A DNA stretch of 64,000 bases from CAVVDT01 sp963747005 (GTDB lineage: Bacteria > Pseudomonadota > Alphaproteobacteria > Rhizobiales > Aestuariivirgaceae). The stretch is from the NCBI GenBank assembly GCA_963747005.1, contig CAVVDT010000013.1, positions 310,001 to 374,000 on the forward strand. Direction: 5' to 3'. The stretch's first letter is position 1, and each line of letters opens with the position of its first letter. The notes beneath the pieces are model-generated. The model searched no databases, was not told the DNA's origin, and saw nothing but the letters and a program-made list of their open reading frames with translations. Made by a program: the position numbers and the translations under genes. Positions 7,034 to 15,287 of the stretch are shown piece after piece.

Positions 7034-8361
7034 CGCCTCGCCCCGCGCAGCTTGGCCTTCTTCACCAGGCCCTCATACTGCTGGGCGATCAGATGGCCCT
7101 GCACCTGGGAAACGGTGTCCATGGTCACCGAGACCACGATCAGCAGCGACGTGCCGCCGAAATAGAACGGGATGCTGGCATAAGCGGTGAGGACTTCCGG
7201 CAGCACGCAGACCGCGGCCAGATAGAGGGCGCCGATCAGGGTGATGCGGGTGAGGACATAATCGATGTATTCCGCGGTGCGATCACCCGGCCGGATGCCG
7301 GGAATGAAGCCGCCATGCTTCTTCAGGTTGTCGGCGGTATCCTTGGGGTTGAACATGATGGCGGTATAGAAGAACGCAAAGAACAGGATCAGCGCCACGT
7401 AAAAGGCAAGGAACAATGGCTGCCCGCGCCCCAGGAGCGCGGTGACGTAGGTCAGCCAGTCCGGGCCCTGCCCCTGGCTGAAATTGGCCACCGTGATCGG
7501 CAGCAAAAGCAGCGATGAGGCAAAGATCGGCGGAATGACGCCCGAGGTGTTGAGTTTCAGGGGCAGATGCGACTTGTCGCCCTGAAACACCTTGTTGCCC
7601 ATTTGTCGCTTGGGATACTGGATCAGTATTCGTCGCTGCGCGCGTTCCATGAACACGATGAACGCCACCACCACCAGCGCCATGACGATGACGCCGAGGA
7701 TGAGGAAGGTGGAGAGCTGGCCGGTGCGCCCCAGTTCCAGCGTGCCGGCGATGGCGCGCGGGATGCCCGCCACGATGCCGGAGAAGATGATCAGCGAAAT
7801 GCCGTTGCCGATGCCGCGGGCGGTGATCTGCTCGCCCAGCCACATCAGGAAGACCGTGCCGCCGGTCAGCGTGATGACCATGCTGGCGCGGAAGAAGAGC
7901 CCCGGATGGATGACCACGCTGCCCTGCCCTTCGAGCCCCACCGCGATGCCATAGGCCTGCAAGGCGGCCAGCAGCACCGTGCCGTAGCGGGTGTACTGGT
8001 TCATCTTCTTGCGGCCCTGCTCGCCTTCCTTCTTGAGTTGCTCAAGATGCGGCGAGACGGTCGTCATCAGCTGAATGATGATGGAGGCCGAGATATAGGG
8101 CATGATGGTGAGGGCGAAGATCGCCATGCGACCCAGCGCCCCGCCGGCCAGGCCGTTGATCCACCCAAGGATGCCGGCGGAATTCTGCTGCACCAGACGG
8201 CCCAGTTCGACCGCGTCGATACCCGGCGCCGGGATGTAGGTGCCAAGCCGATAGACGATCAGCGCGCCCAGCGTGAACCAGATGCGCTTCTTCAGGTCCT
8301 CGGCCTTGGCGAGCGCACCGAAGTTCAGGTTGGCCGCAAGTTGTTCTGCCGCAGATGCCAT
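7030..8361 (-). CDS. secY: preprotein translocase subunit SecY
   Basis: The 443-residue inner membrane protein has ten predicted hydrophobic segments and the SecY signatures GIFPYI-like AIFALTIMPYISASIIIQLM and the cytoplasmic loops QRRILIQYPKRQMG and NPKDTADNLKKHGGFIPGIRPG that contact the ribosome and SecA. With SecE (36.2 kb) it forms the translocon. It follows rplO by 72 bases and overlaps adk by 4. No rpmJ follows, unlike E. coli. Confidence 0.98.
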   Translation of the reverse strand: MASAAEQLAANLNFGALAKAEDLKKRIWFTLGALIVYRLGTYIPAPGIDAVELGRLVQQNSAGILGWINGLAGGALGRMAIFALTIMPYISASIIIQLMTTVSPHLEQLKKEGEQGRKKMNQYTRYGTVLLAALQAYGIAVGLEGQGSVVIHPGLFFRASMVITLTGGTVFLMWLGEQITARGIGNGISLIIFSGIVAGIPRAIAGTLELGRTGQLSTFLILGVIVMALVVVAFIVFMERAQRRILIQYPKRQMGNKVFQGDKSHLPLKLNTSGVIPPIFASSLLLLPITVANFSQGQGPDWLTYVTALLGRGQPLFLAFYVALILFFAFFYTAIMFNPKDTADNLKKHGGFIPGIRPGDRTAEYIDYVLTRITLIGALYLAAVCVLPEVLTAYASIPFYFGGTSLLIVVSVTMDTVSQVQGHLIAQQYEGLVKKAKLRGARR

Positions 8362-8433
8362 AAGTTCGTCCCTGATGCGAGCCCGCCTACCCCTTCAGGG
8401 GGTATATCGGACTCGCGTCCGGCCGGCGCAAGC

Positions 8434-9015
8434 CTATTTTTCCTCAGAAGCGTCCTTGGACGCCTTGGCCGCAACCTTCCTGGTCGCCGCCGGTTTCCTG
8501 GCCGCCGCCCTGGCCTTGGGCTTTTCACCCTCATCCGTCGCCGGTTCAGCCGCCTTGACCGCAACGAGGCTCACCGAGCCGCCGGCCTTTTCCACTGCCG
8601 CCGTGGCCGACTTGGTGGCATGATTGACCACAAATTCGACCTTGGCCTTGAGTTCGCCCTTGCCGAGCAGCCGCACACCGTCGCGCAGCTTGCCGACCAG
8701 ACCCGCCGCTGCCAGTTCGGCAATAGTCACCGGCTTCTTGGCGTCGAGCTTGCCGTTGTCGATGGCTGTCTGCACGCGGCCCAGATTGACCTCGTTCCAT
8801 TCCGCCCGGTTCGGCTTGACGAAGCCGCGCTTGGGCAGGCGGCGATAGATGGGCATCTGGCCGCCTTCGAACGCGGTGACCGCCACGCCCGAACGCGCCT
8901 TCTGGCCCTTGTGGCCGCGCCCGGCCGTCTTGCCCGAGCCCGAGCCGATGCCACGGCCGAGCCGGGTGCCGGTCTTGCGGGCGCCGGCCTTGTCGGAGAT
9001 CGCATTGAGTTTCAT
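8434..9015 (-). CDS. rplO: 50S ribosomal protein L15
   Basis: The start MKLNAISDKAGARKTGTRLG and the Gly-rich segment GIGSGSGKTAGRGHKGQKAR are diagnostic for L15. At 193 residues it is about 45 longer than E. coli L15; the extra is an Ala/Lys-rich C-terminal tail (after about residue 145) of low complexity, probably unstructured and rRNA-binding. It sits between rpmD (32 bases) and secY (72 bases) in the spc operon. Confidence 0.97.
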   Translation of the reverse strand: MKLNAISDKAGARKTGTRLGRGIGSGSGKTAGRGHKGQKARSGVAVTAFEGGQMPIYRRLPKRGFVKPNRAEWNEVNLGRVQTAIDNGKLDAKKPVTIAELAAAGLVGKLRDGVRLLGKGELKAKVEFVVNHATKSATAAVEKAGGSVSLVAVKAAEPATDEGEKPKARAAARKPAATRKVAAKASKDASEEK

Positions 9016-9047
9016 GGAAGCTTGTCCTTCGTCCGGAATTCTTGGCG

Positions 9048-9248
9048 TCAGCGCTCTTCGATGACCCGCACCATGTGCGCCACCTTGGCGATCATGCCGC
9101 GCACCTGGGGGGTGTCGATCAGTTCGCGCCGCCGGTGCATCTTGTTGAGACCCAGCCCGATCAGCGTCGCGCGCTGGTCCTTGGGACGGCGGATCGGCGA
9201 GCCGATCTGCTCGATCACGACGGTCTTTGCTGCCTTAGCCTTGGGCAT
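9048..9248 (-). CDS. rpmD: 50S ribosomal protein L30
   Basis: The 66-residue short bacterial L30 has the IGSPIRRPKDQRATLIGLGL segment and RELIDTPQVRGMIAKVAHMV helix. It lies 26 bases after rpsE and 32 before rplO in the spc operon. Confidence 0.97.
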   Translation of the reverse strand: MPKAKAAKTVVIEQIGSPIRRPKDQRATLIGLGLNKMHRRRELIDTPQVRGMIAKVAHMVRVIEER

Positions 9249-9274
9249 GACGGGTCCTCGTCCTCAAAATCAGT

Positions 9275-9844
9275 TTATTCGGCGGTCGCTTCGGCGGCCG
9301 CTTCGGTGTTCTCGTGGCGCCGGGCCAGGATATCGCTGACCTTGCGGCCGCGACGCGAGGCCACCGAACGCGGGCTCTGCTCGTGCTTCAGGGCATCGAA
9401 GGTGGCGCGCACCATGTTGTAGGGGTTGGAGGACCCCATGGACTTGGCCACCACGTCCTGCATGCCGAGGCTCTCGAACACCGCGCGCAGCGGGCCGCCG
9501 GCGATGATGCCGGTGCCGGCCGGCGCTGCCCGCAGCACCACCTTGCCGGCGCCGTGGCGTCCGTTGACGTCGTGGTGCAGCGTCCGGCCCTCGCGCAGCG
9601 GCACCCGGATCAGCGCCCGCTTGGCGGCTTCGGTGGCCTTGCGAATGGCTTCCGGCACCTCGCGCGCCTTGCCGTGGCCAAAGCCGGCACGACCCTTCTG
9701 GTCGCCGACGATCACCAGCGCGGCAAAGCCGAAGCGCCGGCCGCCCTTCACCACCTTGGCGACGCGGTTGATGTGGACCAGCCGGTCGACAAATTCACTG
9801 TCGCGCTCGTCCCGATCGTTGCGCCGTTCGCGTTCTCTTGCCAT
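9275..9844 (-). CDS. rpsE: 30S ribosomal protein S5
   Basis: The 189-residue protein has an N-terminal dsRBD-like domain (FVDRLVHINRVAKVVKGGRR, then GFAALVIVGDQKGRAGFGHG) and a C-terminal domain with PAGTGIIAGGPLRAVFESLG. S5 affects decoding fidelity and mRNA entry. The length is slightly above E. coli (167) because of both tails. It is 20 bases after rplR in the spc operon. Confidence 0.98.
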   Translation of the reverse strand: MARERERRNDRDERDSEFVDRLVHINRVAKVVKGGRRFGFAALVIVGDQKGRAGFGHGKAREVPEAIRKATEAAKRALIRVPLREGRTLHHDVNGRHGAGKVVLRAAPAGTGIIAGGPLRAVFESLGMQDVVAKSMGSSNPYNMVRATFDALKHEQSPRSVASRRGRKVSDILARRHENTEAAAEATAE

Positions 9845-9864
9845 CTTTATCCCGGTCCTTAGGT

Positions 9865-10227
9865 TCAGAAATTGAGGCCGCCTTCGCGGGCGGCATCGGC
9901 CAGGGCCTTCACCCGGCCATGATAGCGATAGCCGCCACGGTCGAACACCACGTCCTTGATGCCGGCCTTGACGGCCCGCTCGGCCACCAGCTTGCCGACC
10001 GCCGAGGCCGCATCCTTGTTGCCGCCGCCCTTCAGCCCGGACCTGAGGTCCTTGTCCAGGCTGGACGCCGCCGCCAGCGTAACACCCTTGGCGTCGTCGA
10101 TCACCTGCACATAGATGTTGGCGGATGAACGGAACACCGAAAGCCGGGGCCGCGTGTTCTCACGCCCTCTGATTTTCTTGCGGATCCGCGCCGTGCGCCG
10201 ATCAACGGTATTGGACTTGCCCTTCAT
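9865..10227 (-). CDS. rplR: 50S ribosomal protein L18
   Basis: The 120-residue protein has the RLSVFRSSANIYVQVIDDAK strand pair and ends FDRGGYRYHGRVKALADAAR, the usual L18 C-terminus. L18 binds 5S rRNA with L5 (rplE, 11.6 kb). It is 18 bases after rplF. Confidence 0.98.
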   Translation of the reverse strand: MKGKSNTVDRRTARIRKKIRGRENTRPRLSVFRSSANIYVQVIDDAKGVTLAAASSLDKDLRSGLKGGGNKDAASAVGKLVAERAVKAGIKDVVFDRGGYRYHGRVKALADAAREGGLNF

Positions 10228-10245
10228 GGCTGCCGATCCTCTTGA

Positions 10246-10779
10246 CTACTTCTTCTTGCCTTCCTTGCGGAAGATGTATTCGCCCTGGTAACGCACGCCC
10301 TTGCCCTTGTAGGGCTCCGGCTCGCGCCATTTCCTGATCTCCGCCGCCACCTGGCCGACCCGCTGGCGGTCGATGCCGGTGATGACGATTTCCGTCGGCC
10401 GCGGCGTCACGATCTGGATGCCGGCCGGGATGTCATAGGCCACATCGTGGCTGTAGCCCAGGTTGAGCTGCAGCTTGGAGCCCTGCACGGCGGCACGGAA
10501 GCCAACGCCCTGGATTTCCAGGGTGCGCGAAAAGCCCTTGCTGACGCCCTCGACCATGTTGGCCACCAGGGTGCGCGACAGGCCCCACATGGAGCGCGCG
10601 GTCTTCGACTTGTCGACCGGTTGCACCGATACATGGCCGTCCTCGAGCTTTACCGTCACCTGATCGACCAGGTCGGCCTGCAATTCGCCCTTGGGACCCT
10701 TGACCCTGACGGTCTGGCCCTCGACGGTGACCGTGACGCCCTGGGGCATCGCGACCGGTTTCTTGCCAATACGAGACAT
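10246..10779 (-). CDS. rplF: 50S ribosomal protein L6
   Basis: The start at 10779 (MSRIGKKPVAMPQGVTVTVE) gives 177 residues, identical to the E. coli length; upstream codons in frame are not conserved. The two L6 repeats are visible, with the C-terminal signature EPEPYKGKGVRYQGEYIFRK that binds near the sarcin-ricin region. It is 83 bases after rpsH. Confidence 0.98.
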   Translation of the reverse strand: MSRIGKKPVAMPQGVTVTVEGQTVRVKGPKGELQADLVDQVTVKLEDGHVSVQPVDKSKTARSMWGLSRTLVANMVEGVSKGFSRTLEIQGVGFRAAVQGSKLQLNLGYSHDVAYDIPAGIQIVTPRPTEIVITGIDRQRVGQVAAEIRKWREPEPYKGKGVRYQGEYIFRKEGKKK

Positions 10780-10862
10780 GGCGTTGTCCTTGTCTCTCGC
10801 TTTTGAACCCGTGGCGCCCGTTCTGAAGGGCACCGTTGAACCACACTTCCTCTGTCGGTGTC

Positions 10863-11261
10863 CTAGAACACCGTGCAGAGCACTTCCCCGCCCACGTTGT
10901 TGGCGCGCGCTTCGGCGTCCGACATCACCCCCTTGGAGGTCGACACGATCGAGATGCCGAGGCCGTTGAACACGCTGGGCAGCTTGTCGACCGCGACATA
11001 CACCCGCCGGCCGGGCTTCGACACCCGGTGGATCTCGCGGATCACCGGGGCGCCGTCGAAATACTTCAGTTCCACCTCGATCTCGGGCCTGGCGCCGTCA
11101 TGCTGCACCACTGCAAAGCTGCGGATATAGCCTTCCTGCTGCAAGACCCCGAGCACGTGCTCGCGCAGCCGCGAGGCCGGCGTCGATACCTTTGACTTGC
11201 CGCGCTCCTGGGCATTGCGGATCCGTGTCAACAGATCTCCGATCGGATCGGTCACGCTCAT
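10863..11261 (-). CDS. rpsH: 30S ribosomal protein S8
   Basis: The 132-residue protein starts MSVTDPIGDLLTRIRNAQER and ends with STSKGVMSDAEARANNVGGE, both typical S8. S8 binds the central domain of 16S rRNA and in E. coli represses the spc operon; I did not find an obvious S8-binding mimic near rplE here. It is 26 bases after rpsN. Confidence 0.98.
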   Translation of the reverse strand: MSVTDPIGDLLTRIRNAQERGKSKVSTPASRLREHVLGVLQQEGYIRSFAVVQHDGARPEIEVELKYFDGAPVIREIHRVSKPGRRVYVAVDKLPSVFNGLGISIVSTSKGVMSDAEARANNVGGEVLCTVF

Positions 11262-11287
11262 TTCCTAGTCTCTCCTTCGAACCCGGC

Positions 11288-11593
11288 TTACCAGCTCGAC
11301 TTGACCATGCCAGGGATCAATCCCTGCGATGCCATCTCGCGCAACGCTATGCGCGACATCTTCACCTTGCGATAGAAAGCCCGCGGCCGGCCGGTCACCT
11401 CGCAACGGTTGCGGATGCGCACCTTGGCGGAATTGCGCGGCATTTCGGCAAGCTTGAGCTGAGCAGCGAAGCGCTCCTCCATGGGCTTGGCGCTGTCGTT
11501 GGCGATCGCCTTCAGCCGCGCCCGCTTGCCGGCATATCTCTCTACCAGCCGGCGGCGCCGGTTGTTCTTTTCGATCGAGCTTTTCTTCGCCAT
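11288..11593 (-). CDS. rpsN: 30S ribosomal protein S14 (zinc-free long form)
   Basis: At 101 residues this is the long C-minus form: only one cysteine is present (NRCEVTGRPRAFYRKVKMSR), so no zinc ribbon can form. It matches E. coli S14 in length and C-terminus (GLIPGMVKSSW). It lies 29 bases after rplE. Confidence 0.98.
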   Translation of the reverse strand: MAKKSSIEKNNRRRRLVERYAGKRARLKAIANDSAKPMEERFAAQLKLAEMPRNSAKVRIRNRCEVTGRPRAFYRKVKMSRIALREMASQGLIPGMVKSSW

Positions 11594-11622
11594 GGGGCTT
11601 CCTCTTGTCGCTCAGATTTTGC

Positions 11623-12201
11623 TCAGGCGGCCTGCTTGCGCGGCGCCGGGCGGCGGAACGGGAAATTGAAGGCTTCGAGCAGCGCCCTTGCCTCGTCGTC
11701 GGTCCTGGCGGTGGTGCAGATCACCACGTCCAGTCCCCACACCCGGTCGATCTTGTCGTAGTCGATCTCGGGGAAGATCAGGTGCTCCTTCAGGCCGGTA
11801 GCATAGTTGCCGCGTCCATCGAAACTGGTGGTCGACAGGCCGCGGAAGTCGCGGACCCGCGGCAACGCGATATTGATGAAGCGGTCGAGGAACTCGTACA
11901 TGCGCGCCTTGCGCAGCGTGACCTTGACCCCGATCGGCATGTTCTCGCGGATCTTGAAGGTGGCGATCGAGGTGCGCGACTTGGTGATGACCGGCTTCTG
12001 GCCGGCGATCTTGGTCAATTCGCCCGCCGCCGTGTGGATGATCTTCGAGTCGGCGACAGCCTCGCCCACGCCCATGTTGAGGACGATCTTGTCGAGCGCC
12101 GGCACCCGCATGGGATTGGTGAAGCCGAATTTCTCGGTGAGCTGCGGACGGATCTCGCTCTCGTAGATCGCCTTCAGCCGCGGTACGTATTGGTCAGCCA
12201 T
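11623..12201 (-). CDS. rplE: 50S ribosomal protein L5
   Basis: The 192-residue protein has VPALDKIVLNMGVGEAVADS and IKLRENMPIGVKVTLR-like KIRENMPIGVKVTLRKARMY, plus DFRGLSTTSFDGRGNYATGL, all L5 hallmarks. L5 binds 5S rRNA and P-site tRNA. It carries a basic C-terminal extension of about 12 residues relative to E. coli. It overlaps rplX by 8 bases. Confidence 0.98.
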   Translation of the reverse strand: MADQYVPRLKAIYESEIRPQLTEKFGFTNPMRVPALDKIVLNMGVGEAVADSKIIHTAAGELTKIAGQKPVITKSRTSIATFKIRENMPIGVKVTLRKARMYEFLDRFINIALPRVRDFRGLSTTSFDGRGNYATGLKEHLIFPEIDYDKIDRVWGLDVVICTTARTDDEARALLEAFNFPFRRPAPRKQAA

Positions 12202-12517
12202 CGATCACCTCCCCCGAGCGCTTGGCCACGCGCACCTTGCGGCCGTCCTCGAGTGCTTTGAAACCCACGCGCGTCGGCTTGCCGTCCTTGGGATCGGCAT
12301 GGGCGATATTGGACAAATGGATCGGCATATCCTTGGTGATGATGCCGCCTTCCTGCGCCGCGGTCTGGCGCTGGTGACGGTGCACCTGGTTGATGCCCTG
12401 CACCACGGCGCGATTCTCCTTGGGGAGCATCTTCACCACGTTGCCGCTCTTGCCCTTGTCGCGGCCGGCCAGGACGACGACGCGGTCGCCCTTCTTGATT
12501 TTCTGCTTCAGCGCCAT
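12194..12517 (-). CDS. rplX: 50S ribosomal protein L24
   Basis: The 107-residue protein has the KOW motif KKGDRVVVLAGRDKGKSGNV at the N-terminus. L24 starts 50S assembly on 23S rRNA. It abuts rplN with no gap and overlaps rplE by 8 bases, so it is translationally coupled on both sides. Confidence 0.98.
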   Translation of the reverse strand: MALKQKIKKGDRVVVLAGRDKGKSGNVVKMLPKENRAVVQGINQVHRHQRQTAAQEGGIITKDMPIHLSNIAHADPKDGKPTRVGFKALEDGRKVRVAKRSGEVIDG

Positions 12518-12886
12518 CTAAAGCACCTCCGGAGCCAGCGAAATGATCTTCATGTGGTTCTTGGCCCGAAGCTCGCGCGGCACGGGGCCGAAGATACGCG
12601 TGCCGACGGGTTCGCCCTGCGGGTTGATCAGCACCGCCGCGTTGCGGTCGAAGCGGATCACCGAACCGTCGATGCGGTGGATGTCCTTGGCGGTACGCAC
12701 CACGACAGCCTTCATCACGCTGCCCTTCTTGACGCGGCCGCGCGGGATGGCGTCCTTGATCGACACCACGATGATGTCGCCCACCGAGGCATACCGGCGC
12801 TTCGATCCGCCGAGCACCTTGATGCATTGCACCCGGCGCGCGCCCGAATTGTCGGCGACGTCGAGATTTGTTTCTACCTGGATCAT
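12518..12886 (-). CDS. rplN: 50S ribosomal protein L14
   Basis: The 122-residue protein starts MIQVETNLDVADNSGARRVQ and has the exact family length and the GTRIFGPVPRELRAKNHMKI C-terminal region. L14 forms inter-subunit bridge B8. It lies 72 bases after rpsQ and is the first gene of the classical spc group; no separate promoter is obvious in that gap. Confidence 0.98.
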   Translation of the reverse strand: MIQVETNLDVADNSGARRVQCIKVLGGSKRRYASVGDIIVVSIKDAIPRGRVKKGSVMKAVVVRTAKDIHRIDGSVIRFDRNAAVLINPQGEPVGTRIFGPVPRELRAKNHMKIISLAPEVL

Positions 12887-12958
12887 GGCGTCACTCGTCT
12901 TCCACCGCGTCGCGCCCCGGCATCCGGGGCCGCACTTCCAAATTCACGAACCATGCCC

Positions 12959-13207
12959 TCAGGCACTCGCCGCGTTGACCGTCTCGACCAGCTCCCAGCT
13001 CTTCAGTTTCGACATCGGCCGGCATTCCTGGATGCGGACGATGTCGCCGAGCTTGGCCGAATTCTTCTCATCGTGCGCATGGTACTTCTTCGACCGGCGC
13101 ACGGTCTTCTTCATCACCGGATGGGTGAAGCGGCGCTCCACCCTGACCACGATGGTCTTGTCCGTTTTGTCGCTCACCACGACACCCTCGAGGATGCGCT
13201 TGGGCAT
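12959..13207 (-). CDS. rpsQ: 30S ribosomal protein S17
   Basis: The 82-residue protein has the OB-fold signature LEGVVVSDKTDKTIVVRVER and GDIVRIQECRPMSKLKSWEL. It is 19 bases after rpmC at the end of the S10 group. Confidence 0.98.
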   Translation of the reverse strand: MPKRILEGVVVSDKTDKTIVVRVERRFTHPVMKKTVRRSKKYHAHDEKNSAKLGDIVRIQECRPMSKLKSWELVETVNAASA

Positions 13208-13226
13208 GAACTTCAGGCCTCCATCG

Positions 13227-13430
13227 TCACTTCTGCGCCGCGCCGGCCGGCTTGGCGCGCTGCTCGGTCTTGATCCGGGCGATGTCGCGCCGCACCTGGC
13301 GGATGCGGGATGTATTCTCGACCTGACCGGTGGCCCTCTGGAAGCGCAGGTTGAACTGCTCCTTCTTGAGCTTCAGCAGCTCGTCCTTGAGCTGGTCCAC
13401 GGTCAACTGTTTCACGTCACTGGCTTTCAT
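13227..13430 (-). CDS. rpmC: 50S ribosomal protein L29
   Basis: The start at 13430 gives 67 residues, MKASDVKQLTVDQLKDELLK, with the two-helix L29 signature FNLRFQRATGQVENTSRIRQ. The open frame extends further upstream but only as a shadow of rplP. L29 lies at the exit tunnel where SRP and trigger factor dock. It is 26 bases after rplP. Confidence 0.97.
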   Translation of the reverse strand: MKASDVKQLTVDQLKDELLKLKKEQFNLRFQRATGQVENTSRIRQVRRDIARIKTEQRAKPAGAAQK

Positions 13431-13456
13431 GGGCCTGATCCTGTCGTCTTTCTCGC

Positions 13457-13870
13457 TTACTCGCCCAGCCGCGCCACGAAGCGCGTGCGAATGGGCAACT
13501 TGGCGGCGGCCAGCTTCAGCGCTTCTTCCGCGAGACCGCGCGGCACGCCGTCGATCTCGAACATGATCTTGCCGGGCGCCACCCGGCAGGCCCAGAATTC
13601 CGGCGTTCCCTTGCCCTTGCCCATGCGCACTTCGGTCGGCTTCTTGGACACCGGCACGTCCGGAAAGATGCGGATCCACACCCGGCCGGCACGCTTCATG
13701 TGGCGCGTCAAGGCCCGCCGCGCCGCCTCGATCTGGCGCGCCGTCACCCGCTCAGGTTCCATGGCCTTGAGGCCGAAGGAGCCGAAATTGAGCGCCGTCC
13801 CGCCCTTGGCGGTGCCGTGGATGCGGCCCTTGTGTTGTTTGCGGAACTTCGTCCGTTTCGGTTGCAGCAT
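13457..13870 (-). CDS. rplP: 50S ribosomal protein L16
   Basis: The 137-residue protein starts MLQPKRTKFRKQHKGRIHGT and contains VWIRIFPDVPVSKKPTEVRM and GKGKGTPEFWACRVAPGKIM. L16 shapes the A-site tRNA binding region. It is 24 bases after rpsC. Confidence 0.98.
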   Translation of the reverse strand: MLQPKRTKFRKQHKGRIHGTAKGGTALNFGSFGLKAMEPERVTARQIEAARRALTRHMKRAGRVWIRIFPDVPVSKKPTEVRMGKGKGTPEFWACRVAPGKIMFEIDGVPRGLAEEALKLAAAKLPIRTRFVARLGE

Positions 13871-13894
13871 GGTTCTGTCCTGCCTTTTGAGGCC

Positions 13895-14617
13895 TTAATC
13901 CCGTCCGGCGCCGGCGTGCTCGCGTCGCCCGCTGGAGCGTCCGCCGTCGGCTGCCTCATTGGCGCGCTTGTCCTGGGCCATGGGATCCTGTTCGAGGATC
14001 TCGCCCTTGAAGATCCACACCTTGATGCCGATGGTGCCGTAGGCCGTCACCGCCACCGTGGTGCCGTAGTCGACATCGGCGCGAAGCGTGTGCAGCGGCA
14101 CCCGGCCCTCGCGATACCACTCGGTGCGGGCGATTTCCGCCCCGCCGAGCCGCCCGGCGCAGTTGATGCGAATGCCCTCGGCACCCATGCGCTGGGCCGA
14201 CTGCACGGCCCGCTTCATGGCCCGCCGGAAGGCGACACGGCGCTCGAGTTGCTGGGCGATGTTTTCCGCCACCAGCGTTGCATCGATCTCGGGCTTTCTC
14301 ACCTCGACGATGTTGAGGTGGACTTCCGAGCCGGTCATCGCCGAGACGTCGCGGCGCAGTTTTTCGATATCGGCGCCCTTGCGCCCGATGACGACACCCG
14401 GACGGGCCGAATAGATGGTTACCCGGCACTTCTTGTGCGGCCGCTCGATCACCACCCGCGACACGCCCGCCTGCTTGAGCTGTTCCTTCAGGTGGCGGCG
14501 GATGCGCACGTCCTCGTGCAGCAGCTTGCCGTATTCGGCACCCTTGGCGAACCAGCGCGAATCCCAGGTGCGGTTGATGCCGAGCCGCAGCCCGATCGGA
14601 TTGACTTTCTGACCCAT
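13895..14617 (-). CDS. rpsC: 30S ribosomal protein S3
   Basis: The ATG at 14617 shares one base with the rplV stop (TGATG), so the two are coupled. The 240-residue protein starts MGQKVNPIGLRLGINRTWDS and has the KH domain with VVIGRKGADIEKL and the C-terminal GRLGGAEIARTEWYREGRVP segment. The final 20 residues are a short Ala/Arg/Gly tail. S3 lines the mRNA entry channel. Confidence 0.98.
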   Translation of the reverse strand: MGQKVNPIGLRLGINRTWDSRWFAKGAEYGKLLHEDVRIRRHLKEQLKQAGVSRVVIERPHKKCRVTIYSARPGVVIGRKGADIEKLRRDVSAMTGSEVHLNIVEVRKPEIDATLVAENIAQQLERRVAFRRAMKRAVQSAQRMGAEGIRINCAGRLGGAEIARTEWYREGRVPLHTLRADVDYGTTVAVTAYGTIGIKVWIFKGEILEQDPMAQDKRANEAADGGRSSGRREHAGAGRD

Positions 14618-14997
14618 CAGGCGGCCTCCTCGACCTGCTTGACCACGACGGTGAGCTGGCAGAAGAACTTCTGGATGCGCCCGACCCGGCCGCGCGCCCG
14701 CGGCGTCCAGCGCTTCATCACCATGTTCTTGCCCACATAGGCTTCCTTGACCACCAGCGCGTTGATGTCGAGATCGTGGTTGTTTTCTGCATTGGCAACA
14801 GCCAATTCCAGGGTTTTCTTCACATCCTGGGCGATGCGGCGGCGCGAGAAGGTCAGGTCGGCGAGCGCCGATTCCACCTTCTTGCCACGGATCAGCGCGG
14901 CAACATCGTTCAGTTTCTGCGGCGACACCCGCAAGAGCCGCGTCACGGCCTTGGCCTCGCTGGCATCGAGGGCGCGCGGTTTCGATCGCTTGGACAT
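14617..14997 (-). CDS. rplV: 50S ribosomal protein L22
   Basis: The 126-residue protein has LLRVSPQKLNDVAALIRGKK and the tunnel-lining beta-hairpin region KRWTPRARGRVGRIQK, plus a C-terminal strand. L22 narrows the peptide exit tunnel with L4. It is 3 bases after rpsS and overlaps rpsC by 1. Confidence 0.98.
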   Translation of the reverse strand: MSKRSKPRALDASEAKAVTRLLRVSPQKLNDVAALIRGKKVESALADLTFSRRRIAQDVKKTLELAVANAENNHDLDINALVVKEAYVGKNMVMKRWTPRARGRVGRIQKFFCQLTVVVKQVEEAA

Positions 14998-15000
14998 CGC

Positions 15001-15276
15001 TTACCTCTTTGCCTTCTTGTCCGACTGGTGGCCGTGGAAGGTGCGGGTCGGGGCGAATTCGCCCAGCTTGTGACCCACCATGTCCTCGCTCACCAGCACC
15101 GGGATATGCTTGTTGCCGTTGTGGACCGCGAAGGTGAGGCCAACGAACTGCGGCAGGATGGTGGAGCGCCGGCTCCATGTCTTGATCGCCTGGTTACGCC
15201 CCGAGGAGCGTACCGTCTCCGCCTTCTTCAGCAGATACCCGTCGACGAACGGGCCTTTCCAGAGTGAACGTGCCAT
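15001..15276 (-). CDS. rpsS: 30S ribosomal protein S19
   Basis: The start at 15276 (MARSLWKGPFVDGYLLKKAE) gives 91 residues, the normal length. TWSRRSTILPQFVGLTFAVH and GHKLGEFAPTRTFHGH are S19 signatures. It lies 11 bases after rplB. Confidence 0.98.
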   Translation of the reverse strand: MARSLWKGPFVDGYLLKKAETVRSSGRNQAIKTWSRRSTILPQFVGLTFAVHNGNKHIPVLVSEDMVGHKLGEFAPTRTFHGHQSDKKAKR

Positions 15277-15287
15277 GGGGCCTGCCC